A stretch of DNA of 10,357 nucleotides from Hyphomicrobiales bacterium (GTDB lineage: Bacteria; Pseudomonadota; Alphaproteobacteria; Rhizobiales; Kaistiaceae), in NCBI GenBank assembly GCA_017305815.1, contig JAFKJZ010000442.1, positions 1-10,357 on the forward strand, given 5' to 3'. The notes below the pieces were generated by a model. It did no database searches, was not told where the DNA came from, and saw only the letters and a program-made list of their open reading frames with translations. Made by a program: the position numbers and the translations under genes. Shown here one piece after another: positions 1 through 7,404 of this stretch. The stretch's first letter is position 1. Each line of letters begins with the position of its first letter.

Positions 1-265
1 CGAGATCGGCCGCGATATCGACTGGTGCGGCAAGGGCGTCGCCGAAAAGGGGCGCGACGCGCGCAGCGGCGCAACGCTGATCGAGATAGACCCGCGCTAT
101 TTCCGGCCGACCGAGGTCGACCTACTGCTGGGGGACCCCAGCAAGGCCCGCCAGCAGCTCGGCTGGACGCACAAGGCATCCTTCCAGGACCTGATCGCCG
201 ATATGGTGCAATCGGATCTGCGCACCGTCCAGAGAGAGGTCGGGCGAAATGACCGTCATGCCTGA
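1..265 (+). CDS. gmd: GDP-mannose 4,6-dehydratase, C-terminal part (5' end outside window)
   Basis: Reading from base 2 gives 87 C-terminal residues ending at TGA 263-265. They contain the GMD tail signature [18 protein letters not shown] followed by a [12 protein letters not shown] segment, which is characteristic of GDP-mannose 4,6-dehydratase. The enzyme is a cytoplasmic extended SDR that converts GDP-D-mannose to GDP-4-keto-6-deoxy-D-mannose, the substrate of the next gene. The nucleotide-binding GxxGxxG and the catalytic TDE/YxxxK residues lie upstream of the window and cannot be checked. The gene overlaps fcl by 17 bases in another frame, which suggests translational coupling. The tail after the GMD core (roughly [19 protein letters not shown]) is slightly long but ordinary. 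Confidence 0.93.
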   Translation, partial: EIGRDIDWCGKGVAEKGRDARSGATLIEIDPRYFRPTEVDLLLGDPSKARQQLGWTHKASFQDLIADMVQSDLRTVQREVGRNDRHA

Positions 266-1199
266 CACCGATCGATTCGACCTCACCGGCAAACGGATCT
301 GGGTCGCGGGGCATCGCGGCATGGTAGGCTCGGCGCTGGTGCGTCGGCTCCGGCGCGAGCCCTGCGACGTGCTCACCGTCGCCAGCGACGAACTGGATCT
401 GCGGCGCCAATCGGCGACGGAGGCCTGGATCGACGCGAATGGGCCGGACGCGATCGTCGTCGCGGCGGCACGGGTCGGCGGCATCATCGCCAATGCGACC
501 CACCCGGCCGGATTCATATACGACAATCTCGCCATCGCCACCAATATCATCGAGGGCGCAAGGCGCGCCGGCGTCGAGAAGCTGCTCTATCTCGGATCCA
601 GCTGCATGTATCCGCGCGAGGCCACCCAGCCGATGCGCGAGACGGTGCTGCTTTCCGGTCCGCTCGAGCCGACCAACGAGCCCTATGCGATCGCCAAGAT
701 CGCCGGCCTGAAGCTGGCCGAGAGCTATCACCGCGAGCATGGCTGCCGCTTCATCACTGTCGTGCCGCCGAACCTCTATGGCCCGAACGACAATTATCAT
801 CCCGAGAGTTCGCATGTGCTCGCCGCGCTGATCCGCAGGTTCCATCTGGCGAAGATCGATGGCGCGCCGAGCGTGACGATCTGGGGCACGGGCCTGCCAA
901 CGCGCGAGTTCCTGCATGTCGATGATCTCGCGGATGCCTGCGTGCTGCTGCTGCGCCGCTATGAGGACCCGGAGCTCATCAATGTCGGTTCCGGCGAAGA
1001 GATTTCGATCCGCGATCTCGCGTCCCTGATCGCAGACATTGTCGGCTACGCCGGGGCGATCGAAACCGACCTGACCAAGCCGGACGGGACGCCGCGCAAA
1101 CTGATGGACAGCAGCCGGATGGCTTCGTTTGGCTGGCGACCGTCGATCGGCCTGATCCCCGGCATCGAGGCGAGCTACCGCGCCTGGCTGGGCGGATAA
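249..1199 (+). CDS. fcl: GDP-L-fucose synthase (GDP-4-keto-6-deoxymannose 3,5-epimerase/4-reductase)
   Basis: This 316-residue protein has the usual family length. It uses NADPH to turn GDP-4-keto-6-deoxymannose, the Gmd product, into GDP-L-fucose in the cytoplasm. The Rossmann motif GHRGMVG is at residues 21-27. The SSC segment (117-119), YAIAK with Tyr146 and Lys150, and His189 in SSHV line up at a constant +10 offset with the E. coli residues I recall as Cys109, Tyr136, Lys140 and His179. The segment [14 protein letters not shown] (213-226) is also typical. The ATG at 249 is preferred because GAGAGG (234-239) lies 9 bases upstream; the ATG at 258 would be too far from it. The gene overlaps gmd by 17 bases and is followed by a terminator, so it closes a gmd-fcl operon. 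No odd substitutions were noticed. Confidence 0.95.
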   Translation: MTVMPDTDRFDLTGKRIWVAGHRGMVGSALVRRLRREPCDVLTVASDELDLRRQSATEAWIDANGPDAIVVAAARVGGIIANATHPAGFIYDNLAIATNIIEGARRAGVEKLLYLGSSCMYPREATQPMRETVLLSGPLEPTNEPYAIAKIAGLKLAESYHREHGCRFITVVPPNLYGPNDNYHPESSHVLAALIRRFHLAKIDGAPSVTIWGTGLPTREFLHVDDLADACVLLLRRYEDPELINVGSGEEISIRDLASLIADIVGYAGAIETDLTKPDGTPRKLMDSSRMASFGWRPSIGLIPGIEASYRAWLGG

Positions 1200-1222
1200 A
1201 GCTTCTGCGCTAACGCCCTGGC

Positions 1223-1260
1223 GAGCCTGCCGAGACTTCGCTCGGTGGGCTCTGCTTTTT
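1223..1260 (+). terminator. Rho-independent terminator after fcl
   Basis: Bases 1223-1234 pair with 1241-1252 to form a 12-bp stem with two internal G·U pairs in RNA and a 6-base loop containing TTCG. Three bases later comes a run of five T (1256-1260). It sits 24 bases after the fcl stop, so it fits termination of the gmd-fcl transcript. Read on the other strand the hairpin has no T-run, so it is not an obvious terminator for the convergent flippase gene. Bases 1261-1384 hold nothing recognisable. Confidence 0.75.
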
Positions 1261-1384
1261 CGCCGATATCAGAGCGGAGCCAGACGCCGCCCTGGCAGCT
1301 GATGCCCAATATCCTGTTGCAGATCCTCCGCTCTCGCAACAAGAAGAGCCATAGTCACTCACCGCACCGGCGAGACCGCCTTAT

Positions 1385-2842
1385 TCAGAGTGGGACGGTA
1401 ATCTTGCGCAGGTCGCGGAACAGTGCGCGATAGAAACCACCCTGTCCCAGAACAAACAGGATCATCACGCCGTAGACGGCGAGCATGAAACTGCCGCTCA
1501 CCAGCAGTTCGAGCAAGGGGGATTTGTCGGCCATCGTATAGCGATCGACCAGGATCCCGAGCGTACCGGCGACGAGGCTTGCGAGGATCGGTCGCGCGAT
1601 CGAGGGCAGCAGGTCGCGGACACCGACCGGCGTGCCCCTGACGCACCAGACAAGATGGGGTACGAACCAAAGCGCCATCGCGATGGAATAGGCCGCCGCT
1701 ACGCCGCGCGGTCCATAGGGCAGGCCGATGATGCAGGCGGTGATGACGATCGGCGCGATGACCAGCGCGGTGCGCAGGCTGCGTCCCTGCCGGCAGGTGG
1801 CGAACAGCAACCAGCCAAAGGGGTTGATCAGGCTGAAGATCAGGACGGTCGGCGTCATCAGGCGGAAGATCGCCGCGGCCTCCAGCCATTTCGGTCCGAA
1901 CAGGAGCAGGAAGATCTGGTCGGAGAAGAAGCCCAGGAAGAGGGTGAGGGGCACCGTGATGGAAACGACCAGCGAGTAGCCGTGGACGAAATAGTGGCGG
2001 AGACGGACAGGATCGTCCTGCAGCCGCGCCAGAGCCGAGAAGGCGACGCCGCCAAAGGCGCTATTGAGATTGTCGATCGGCACGGAGATCAGCTGATAGG
2101 CGCGACTGTAGTTACCAAGCGCGTCGGCGCCCCAGAAGCGGCCGAGCAGGATCTTCTCGAGATTGTAGCCGACATAGGTGACGAGCGTGTTGAGGGTGAT
2201 CGTCCCGCCCACGCGGAGCAGCGGAAGGATATTGGCCAGGCGGCCGGGTCTCCCCGGCAGCCAGCCGGTCGCCGCCCAGAGGCCCGACGCGGTGACGAGC
2301 TGCGTGACGATCGCCGCCCCGACCAGCGCCCAATACCGGAACCCGGCGAGCGCGAGCGTGACGCCGGCGATCAGGCCGAGCAGTTGCGCCGCGGATTCGA
2401 CGATGGTGAGCGTCGCATAGCGCATCTCGCGCTGCAGGATCGCCAGATGCTGGACGCCAGCGGCGCTGAAGATAAATCCGGGCGCGAGCAGGATGGTCAG
2501 CCAGAAGAGCTTCGGCTCGCCATAGAAGCGCACGAGGACCGGAGCGAGAAGACAGCAGAAGATGGCGAAGACGACGCCGATCAACAGGTTGACCCAGAAC
2601 AGCGTCGAGACCTGGCGTCGCGTGATCGAGCGGGCCTGAACCGTTGCAGAGGAGAGGCCCGCCGAAGCGAACATGCCGAGCAGGCCGGTGATCGCTGTCG
2701 CCATCGCCACGAGACCGAACTCGCCGGGATCGAGCAGTCGCGCCAGCACCACCATGAAGACCAGCCGCATCAGCGCGCCGACGCCCTGCCCCAACGCCTT
2801 GGCAAGGCCGCTGCGTATCGTTTTCTGCCGCAGGTCCCGCAT
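1385..2842 (-). CDS. Polysaccharide flippase (Wzx/PST-type, MOP superfamily)
   Basis: With the start chosen here the protein has 485 residues and is strongly hydrophobic, with about 12-14 predicted membrane segments by eye (for example around 82-105, 112-130, 151-166, 170-192, 290-306, 329-347, 358-375, 381-399, 413-432 and 447-466). The N-terminal LARLLDPGEFGLVAMA (33-48) and the central LGNYSRAYQLISVPI (242-256) are hallmarks of the Polysacc_synt family. Members move lipid-linked oligosaccharide units across the inner membrane. An ATG 36 bases further upstream is possible, but an AAGGAG (complement of 2851-2856) lies 8 bases before the ATG at 2842, so the shorter form is preferred. The gene stands alone on the minus strand between the fucose genes and the SDR gene, and has no clear terminator. 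The exact substrate cannot be read from the sequence. Confidence 0.9.
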   Translation of the reverse strand: MRDLRQKTIRSGLAKALGQGVGALMRLVFMVVLARLLDPGEFGLVAMATAITGLLGMFASAGLSSATVQARSITRRQVSTLFWVNLLIGVVFAIFCCLLAPVLVRFYGEPKLFWLTILLAPGFIFSAAGVQHLAILQREMRYATLTIVESAAQLLGLIAGVTLALAGFRYWALVGAAIVTQLVTASGLWAATGWLPGRPGRLANILPLLRVGGTITLNTLVTYVGYNLEKILLGRFWGADALGNYSRAYQLISVPIDNLNSAFGGVAFSALARLQDDPVRLRHYFVHGYSLVVSITVPLTLFLGFFSDQIFLLLFGPKWLEAAAIFRLMTPTVLIFSLINPFGWLLFATCRQGRSLRTALVIAPIVITACIIGLPYGPRGVAAAYSIAMALWFVPHLVWCVRGTPVGVRDLLPSIARPILASLVAGTLGILVDRYTMADKSPLLELLVSGSFMLAVYGVMILFVLGQGGFYRALFRDLRKITVPL

Positions 2843-3127
2843 GCGCGCTTCTCCTTGGCCGGACTGGCCCATCTTCAAGAGCTCAACCTAGCCGAGCGCT
2901 GCGCTGCCCTCCCCTTGCCCAAGGGTGCGAGAATGGCCGACGACCCTACACCCTGAGACCGGCCGCGATCGCCCCGTTCACAGCGCTCCTGGCCAAACGC
3001 CTTAGTCTCCCTGCACGGAAGGACAGGAAGGCGCCTCCGGCCCAACGTCCTAGCCTGATCGGGCCATTGGAACGGCGGCGAACCGCCCGCCAACGCAGGC
3101 GCGGCCAGGCATCAGGGAGGGCACGGC
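2843..3127. other. Divergent intergenic region between flippase and SDR genes
   Basis: This 285-base stretch must hold the start signals for the flippase (leftward) and the SDR-DUF4910 pair (rightward). A short inverted repeat CCCTTG-cc-CAAGGG is at 2912-2925, and the purine-rich AGGGAGGG (3114-3121) forms the SDR ribosome binding site. I could not pick a credible -35/-10 pair by eye, and saw no convincing small gene or structured RNA. Confidence 0.5.
2851..2856 (-). promoter_or_regulatory. Ribosome binding site that decides the flippase start
   Basis: On the minus strand this reads AAGGAG, 8 bases before the ATG whose first base is 2842. The alternative ATG at 2878 and the one six bases further in have no comparable site, so translation most likely begins at residue 13 of the longest reading frame. 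Confidence 0.65.
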
Positions 3128-4192
3128 ATGAAGGTTCTGGTCACAGGCCATCGCGGCTATATCGGCTCGGTCATGACTCCCATGCTGCTTCGCGCTGGCC
3201 ATACCGTGGTCGGCTGCGACAGCGACCTTTACGCCGAGTGCACCTTCCCGGCCGGTGGCCCGCTCGCCGCCATCGTCGCGACGCAAGGAGATGTCCGCGA
3301 TATCCAGCGCGAGGCGCTGGTCGGCTTCGACGCCGTGATCCACCTCGCGGCCCTGTCCAACGATCCGCTCGGCGAGCTCGATCCGGACGTCACCTATGAC
3401 GTCAACCACCGCGCCAGCGTGCGGCTGGCGGAGCTCGCGAAATCGGCGGGTGTCCGGCGTTTCCTGTTCGCCTCATCCTGCAGCAATTACGGACAGGCCG
3501 GGGATGACATGGTCAGCGAAACATCGGAACTTCGCCCCGTCACCGCCTATGGAAAATCCAAGGTCATGGCGGAGCGGGACATCGCGCGACTGGCCGACGA
3601 GACGTTCTGCCCCGTCTATTTCCGCCCCGCGACCGCCTATGGCCTCTCGCCGCGCCTCCGGCTCGACATCGTACTCAACAATCTCGTGGCCGGCGCCGCG
3701 ACACGGGGCGAGATCCACCTGCAATCGGACGGCACCCCCTGGCGGCCCATAGTGCATGTCGAGGACATCGGCCGCGCCTTCCTCGCCGGGCTCGCCGCGC
3801 CGGAGGACGTCGTCCACAATCAGGCCTTCAATGTGGGGCAGACCGAAGAAAACTATCGCATCCGCGACATCGCGCGGATCGTCGCCGAGATCGTACCCGG
3901 CTGCGAGTGGAACGTGGCGCCGGAGGCAGGACCCGATCCCCGATCCTATCGCGTCTCCTTCGAGAAGATCGTCAGGCTGCTGCCAGGATACCGGCCGCGA
4001 TGGGACGCGCCCAAGGGCGTCGAACAGCTCTATGCTGCCTATCGTGCCGCCGCGCTCACCACGGAAGCCTTCCTCGGGCCACGTTATCAGCGCATCGGTC
4101 ACATCGGGAAGCTGATGGCGACAGGACAGCTCGACGCCAGCCTGCGTCGCCGCGAGCCTGCGCGACCATCCAGGCTGGTGCAGGTGACATGA
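3128..4192 (+). CDS. NAD(P)-dependent extended SDR: nucleotide-sugar epimerase/reductase
   Basis: This 354-residue cytoplasmic extended SDR has the nucleotide motif GHRGYIG (residues 7-13), and Asp31 at the end of the second strand favours NAD. HLAALS follows at about 72-77. The active-site region SSCSNYG (116-122) and Tyr141-x3-Lys145 are present. The Asp-Glu pair that follows Thr in 4,6-dehydratases (TDE) is absent, so an epimerase or ketoreductase role is more likely than dehydration. The tail with [18 protein letters not shown] (about 319-336) recalls SDRs that neighbour RfbF-like nucleotidyltransferases in O-antigen loci (from memory). AGGGAGGG lies 6 bases before the ATG. The stop overlaps the next start as ATGA, so the two genes are coupled. 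The sugar substrate is unknown. Confidence 0.88.
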   Translation: MKVLVTGHRGYIGSVMTPMLLRAGHTVVGCDSDLYAECTFPAGGPLAAIVATQGDVRDIQREALVGFDAVIHLAALSNDPLGELDPDVTYDVNHRASVRLAELAKSAGVRRFLFASSCSNYGQAGDDMVSETSELRPVTAYGKSKVMAERDIARLADETFCPVYFRPATAYGLSPRLRLDIVLNNLVAGAATRGEIHLQSDGTPWRPIVHVEDIGRAFLAGLAAPEDVVHNQAFNVGQTEENYRIRDIARIVAEIVPGCEWNVAPEAGPDPRSYRVSFEKIVRLLPGYRPRWDAPKGVEQLYAAYRAAALTTEAFLGPRYQRIGHIGKLMATGQLDASLRRREPARPSRLVQVT

Positions 4193-5520
4193 AGTCGGCC
4201 GTCGCCGAAGGCGGGGCCGGCAGCGCCCCGTGCGCCCCGTCGCGCGAAGCCGACATTGGCGACAAGATCTACCAGCTGGTGAAGGACATCTTCCCCTTCT
4301 GCCGATCCGTAGCTGGCGAAGGCGTCCGAGAGACGCTGCGCCGGCTAAAGCAGGAGATCGACCTCGTCATTCGAGAGGTGCCGTCCGGCACGGAGGTCTA
4401 TGACTGGACCATCCCTCGCGAATGGACCATCCGCGACGCCTTCATCCGCAACGCGTCCGGCGATAAAGTGCTCGACTTCAGGGCATGCAATCTTCACGTC
4501 CTGAATCACAGCGCGCCGATCCATGCGCGCATGCCGCTGAGAGAACTGCGCGACCACATATTCACCCTCCCCGACCAGCCGGACCGAATCCCCTATCGCA
4601 AGTCGGCCTATGCCGAGAGCTGGGGGTTCTGCATGGCGCATCGTCAGCTCATGGCGCTACCGGATGGGGACTATGAGGCGGTGATCGATTCAAGCCTGGA
4701 AGACGGCAGCCTCTCCTATGGCGAATACCTGCATGTCGGTGCGAGCGACGAGGAGGTGCTGCTTTCGTCCCATATCTGCCATCCCTCGCTCGCCAACGAC
4801 AATTGCTCCGGCCTGGCCCTGCTGACCTTGCTGGCGAGGCATCTGGCCGGCCAACGGACGCGCTACAGCTACCGATTCATCTTTGCACCGGGCACGATCG
4901 GGGCGCTCGCCTGGCTTGCTCGCAACGAAGCGAACACCAAGCGCATCCGGCACGGTCTCGTCGTCTCATGCGTCGGCGATGGCGGCGGGCCGACCTACAA
5001 GAAAAGCCGGCGCGGCAGCGCCTTCGTCGATCGGGCCGCCGGCCACGTCCTCCGTCATGCCTCGCCCGGATCGGCAATCCTTGATTTCAGCCCCTACGGC
5101 TATGACGAGCGCCAGTTTTGCTCGCCCGGCTTCAACCTGCCGGTAGGGTTGTTTCAGCGCAGCCTGTTCGGGACCTTCCTCGAATATCACACCTCGGCCG
5201 ACAATCTGGATTTCGTGCAGCCGGAGCATCTCGCCTCGTCCTATTCGATGATCCAGGCCATCCTCTGCGTGATCGAGAACAATTTCACGCCGGTCGGAAC
5301 CCTGCTGAAGGGTGAAAGGCAACTCGGCCGGCATGGGCTCTATGTCGGCGGCGATGGCTCCCCGGCAACGCAATCCGCCAACATGGCGATGTTGTGGACC
5401 CTCAACCTAGCGGACGGAAATCACACCCTGCTCGATATTGCCGAGCGCGCGGACATGCCGTTCGCTGAACTGCTGTCGGTCGCGCGTCGCCTGCAAGCGC
5501 ATGGCCTGCTGGAACCGTAG
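4189..5520 (+). CDS. DUF2172/DUF4910 zinc aminopeptidase-like protein with C-terminal winged helix
   Basis: The start at 4189 gives 443 residues. It overlaps the SDR stop as ATGA and suits coupled translation; an in-frame extension back to 3907 would lie inside the SDR gene. The order matches the DUF2172/DUF4910 family, which has an M28-like peptidase fold: an N-terminal region (about 25-135), then [14 protein letters not shown] (195-208) with candidate metal ligands His195/His198 and Asp204, GTIGAL (235-240), YDERQF (305-310), YHTSADNLD (333-341), and a winged-helix end (about 398-443) with [19 protein letters not shown]. There is no signal peptide, so it is cytoplasmic. The family has been called aminopeptidase-like from structure, but its reaction in sugar loci is not established as far as I know. 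Here it may cleave or form an amide on a sugar intermediate, which is a guess. Confidence 0.87.
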   Translation: MKSAVAEGGAGSAPCAPSREADIGDKIYQLVKDIFPFCRSVAGEGVRETLRRLKQEIDLVIREVPSGTEVYDWTIPREWTIRDAFIRNASGDKVLDFRACNLHVLNHSAPIHARMPLRELRDHIFTLPDQPDRIPYRKSAYAESWGFCMAHRQLMALPDGDYEAVIDSSLEDGSLSYGEYLHVGASDEEVLLSSHICHPSLANDNCSGLALLTLLARHLAGQRTRYSYRFIFAPGTIGALAWLARNEANTKRIRHGLVVSCVGDGGGPTYKKSRRGSAFVDRAAGHVLRHASPGSAILDFSPYGYDERQFCSPGFNLPVGLFQRSLFGTFLEYHTSADNLDFVQPEHLASSYSMIQAILCVIENNFTPVGTLLKGERQLGRHGLYVGGDGSPATQSANMAMLWTLNLADGNHTLLDIAERADMPFAELLSVARRLQAHGLLEP

Positions 5521-5533
5521 ATCCCGACAGCGA

Positions 5534-6070
5534 TCAGACTGGGAAGCGATAGTCCGGCCAGCCTTTGTCCCTGGCCGAGATCGCCGCGACCGGCAACGGC
5601 CAAGAAATGCCGAATGCCGGATCGTCGTGCCGACAGCCGCTAGCGGCTTTCGGCTCGTAGGGCGTGGAGATCATGTAGCCGACCTCGACATCGTCGCAGA
5701 GCGTCTGGAAGCCATGAGCAAACCCTTCCGGCACATAGAGCTGATCGCGGTTGTCGGACGAAAGCTCAAATGCCTGCCAGCTTCCAAAGGTCGACGACGT
5801 CTCGCGGAGATCGACGATGACGTCCCAGATCCGGCCGCGCAGACATCGCACCAGCTTGATCTCTCCATGCGGCGCATTCTGGAAGTGCATGCCGCGCAAC
5901 GTCCCCTTTGATGCCGACCACGACTGGCTGTGCTGGGCAAAGCTCGCATGAAGTCCCGCTGCCTCGAATTCCCGGACGCAGAAGCTTCGTTCGAACCGCC
6001 CCCTTTCGTCCTCGATCGGGTCGGATTCGATCCGGTATGCATCGCCAAGCAGCGTCGGCAGGAAGCGCAT
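5534..6070 (-). CDS. rfbC: RmlC/RfbC-family nucleotide-4-keto-sugar 3,5-epimerase
   Basis: This 178-residue cupin enzyme has the usual family length. Family members epimerise C3 and/or C5 of a 4-keto-6-deoxy nucleotide sugar in the cytoplasm. The sequence shows DERGRFERSF (21-30), the signature GTLRGMHFQ (56-64) with the catalytic-base His62, Lys72 in the KLV strand, YVPEGFAHGF (112-121), Tyr132 and Tyr138, and Asp168 in a SARDKGWP tail. The usual ExGIxWxDP segment is here ASGCRHDDP (143-151). The start at 6070 overlaps the stop of the upstream glycosyltransferase by one base (TGATG), so an in-frame extension to 6298 is rejected. No rmlA, rmlB or rmlD is nearby, so making dTDP-L-rhamnose is not assured. 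It more likely works on the cassette's own 4-keto sugar. Confidence 0.9.
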   Translation of the reverse strand: MRFLPTLLGDAYRIESDPIEDERGRFERSFCVREFEAAGLHASFAQHSQSWSASKGTLRGMHFQNAPHGEIKLVRCLRGRIWDVIVDLRETSSTFGSWQAFELSSDNRDQLYVPEGFAHGFQTLCDDVEVGYMISTPYEPKAASGCRHDDPAFGISWPLPVAAISARDKGWPDYRFPV

Positions 6071-7095
6071 CAGAGCTTTCCCATCTGCCGGATTCGATCT
6101 TCCGGTTCCGACTCGGGCCGCGGGCCGCCCCAGGCTTCGTCGAGCACAGCGGCGATACGGCCAACCGGTTGCTCCATGCGCAACAGGTGATCGAACGGAG
6201 GCAATAACGCCGTTTCCCACGATCGACGCACTGCGTATCGCAGAAGACGGATGGCGTTGGCGTGTTCGCCACGGCAGGCATGGCTGAGCCCAGACCAATA
6301 GGACCGGCCAACCAGCGCCCTCGCCGCCCAGCGTCGCAACCGCGCGCTATCCGGCAGATCTGCGCCTTCATTGGCGAAGAAGGATGCGAATGCAGCCTGG
6401 CAATTGAGGATGTCGCGGCTGCGGTCGGCTCGGATTGTCGCAGACCGGGCGTTGCCGTGAACCCGCAATAGCGCCAATGTCGACCGCGTTTCGGCAATGG
6501 AGCCTTCCAGCGCAGCTACCCGCATCCAGAATTCGAAATCATCCGTATGCTGCAGCGTGGGGCGGTAATGGCCGACGCGCTTCATGCTCGCGGTTCGCAC
6601 GACAGCGGCGCAACTGCAGATGCAGCACGCTCCGGTGCGGCAGAAGCGCTCGAGCAGCTTGCGGGCCGGAAACAGGGACCAGCGGCCGGGCGCAGGATCT
6701 TCAGGGCGAGGCGATCCCGCCGGCCGCAGGGCAGCAGAACGGCCGAAGGCGAGATGAACCTCCGGGTTTTGCTCAAGAACCGGCAGGCAGCGCATCAGCG
6801 CCCCCGGAGCGAGCATGTCATCCGCGCAAAGGAGAAGGAAACTTTCGGCCTCCGCCCAGTCGATCGCCTCGTTGAAGGAGGCCTGATGACCGAGATTGGA
6901 GCGGTGACGCACGAAACGGACGCGCTCATCTTCGGACGCCAGTTGCTGCGCCACTTCTGCGCTGTTGTCCGTGGATGCATTGTCGATGATGAGCACGCGC
7001 AGCTGGGGAGCGCCCTGCCCAAGAACGCTCTCCACGCAATCGCGCAGGAAGCGGCCATATTGGTAGTTGGGGATGGCGACATCGATGCTGGTCAT
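6070..7095 (-). CDS. Family 2 (GT-A) glycosyltransferase
   Basis: This protein has 341 residues and no membrane segment. It opens with SIDVAIPNYQYGRFL (3-17), typical of GT2. DNASTDNS is at 38-45, the metal/nucleotide acidic motif appears as CADDM (90-94), and the putative catalytic-base region is LQHTDDFEFWMR (181-192). It should transfer a sugar from a nucleotide donor to a lipid-linked or growing glycan on the cytoplasmic face. The C-terminal third (about 200-341) is helical and basic and has no recognised domain. The ribosome binding site is weak (AGGTGA about 10 bases upstream). Its stop overlaps the rfbC-like start by one base, which suggests that the transferase and epimerase serve the same sugar. 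Donor and acceptor cannot be predicted. Confidence 0.9.
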   Translation of the reverse strand: MTSIDVAIPNYQYGRFLRDCVESVLGQGAPQLRVLIIDNASTDNSAEVAQQLASEDERVRFVRHRSNLGHQASFNEAIDWAEAESFLLLCADDMLAPGALMRCLPVLEQNPEVHLAFGRSAALRPAGSPRPEDPAPGRWSLFPARKLLERFCRTGACCICSCAAVVRTASMKRVGHYRPTLQHTDDFEFWMRVAALEGSIAETRSTLALLRVHGNARSATIRADRSRDILNCQAAFASFFANEGADLPDSARLRRWAARALVGRSYWSGLSHACRGEHANAIRLLRYAVRRSWETALLPPFDHLLRMEQPVGRIAAVLDEAWGGPRPESEPEDRIRQMGKL

Positions 7096-7274
7096 GTGCG
7101 GCCGTTCACCTGTCCGATAGAACCGAACGTTCCCGAACCATTGATCCGCACGCGGCAGAAGAACGAAACCAGCGCAAACGGCGGAGGCCGTCCGACTTCA
7201 GGGTAGAAGCACCCAAGCGCCCTGCCCGATTGAACGATAAGTTCGCTTTTGTTCCGCCGGGCCTCATCCGAAAG

Positions 7275-7291
7275 GACAGGGGGCGCCTGTC
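7275..7291. repeat. Inverted repeat in the divergent promoter region
   Basis: The arms GACAGG (7275-7280) and CCTGTC (7286-7291) are perfect and separated by five bases (gggcg). It could be a dimeric repressor site or a leader hairpin of the methyltransferase mRNA. There is no T-run after it, so it is not a terminator. Six-base arms in GC-rich DNA can arise by chance. Confidence 0.4.
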
Positions 7292-7297
7292 ACTTTC

Positions 7298-7312
7298 GTT
7301 CATCTTCTGTTC
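7298..7312 (+). promoter_or_regulatory. Possible LexA-type box, GTTC-N7-GTTC
   Basis: GTTCATCTTCTGTTC is an exact direct repeat with 7 bases between the half-sites. Alphaproteobacterial LexA is known to bind GTTC-N7-GTTC, and the site is 93 bases before the methyltransferase ATG, a plausible promoter position. If the organism is an alphaproteobacterium it is a candidate SOS operator. GTTC words are over-represented here, so chance or another regulator remains possible. Confidence 0.35.
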
Positions 7313-7404
7313 TCGGACCTCTCCGGTCACGCTCTTCCTGCTGCGATTCAGTTCGAGGCGGTTGTGAGCGGTGAGCGCAATGGCATCCAGGGGAGATCAG
7401 AACG

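Larger units (their letters stand above)
7096..7404. other. Divergent intergenic region rich in GAAC/GTTC words
   Basis: These 309 bases separate the leftward GT2-rfbC pair from the rightward methyltransferase operon and must contain both promoters. The tetramer GAAC or its complement GTTC starts at 7104, 7120, 7125, 7129, 7135, 7161, 7232, 7241, 7251, 7298, 7309, 7351 and 7400. That is 13 times, where about 2 would be expected by my rough count. Included are an 8-base palindrome GAACGTTC (7125-7132), GTTC-N6-GTTC (7241-7254), GTTC-N7-GTTC (7298-7312) and a separate inverted repeat (7275-7291). No convincing coding sequence was seen. Confidence 0.6.

Noticed and set aside
2912..2925. Inverted repeat CCCTTG-cc-CAAGGG upstream of the flippase as a terminator or operator
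   Set aside because: The loop is only two bases, the arms are short and no T-run follows. It is not strong enough to call alone.
1655..2956. A 433-codon open frame on the plus strand opposite the flippase gene
   Set aside because: Its translation is highly charged and low in hydrophobic residues (runs of D, E, Q, R), typical of the antisense frame of a GC-rich membrane-protein gene. The minus-strand flippase is unmistakable.
3907..4188. N-terminal extension of the DUF4910 protein by 94 codons
   Set aside because: It lies wholly inside the SDR gene, has arginine-rich non-family sequence, and the ATGA overlap at 4189 is a better start.
6071..6298. N-terminal extension of the RmlC-like epimerase by 76 codons
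   Set aside because: It lies within the GT2 coding region and has no cupin-family similarity. The ATG at 6070 gives the normal family length.
6547..7206. A 219-codon plus-strand frame crossing GT2 into the intergenic region
   Set aside because: It is mainly antisense to the GT2 gene, and its translation shows no domain.
7232..7244. GAAC-gataa-GTTC as a hairpin terminator
   Set aside because: The stem is only four base pairs. The following CTTTTG is suggestive but the structure would be unstable.
7106..7330. A 74-codon minus-strand frame in the divergent intergenic region
   Set aside because: It has no clear ribosome binding site or recognisable product, and it overlaps the repeat-rich regulatory stretch.
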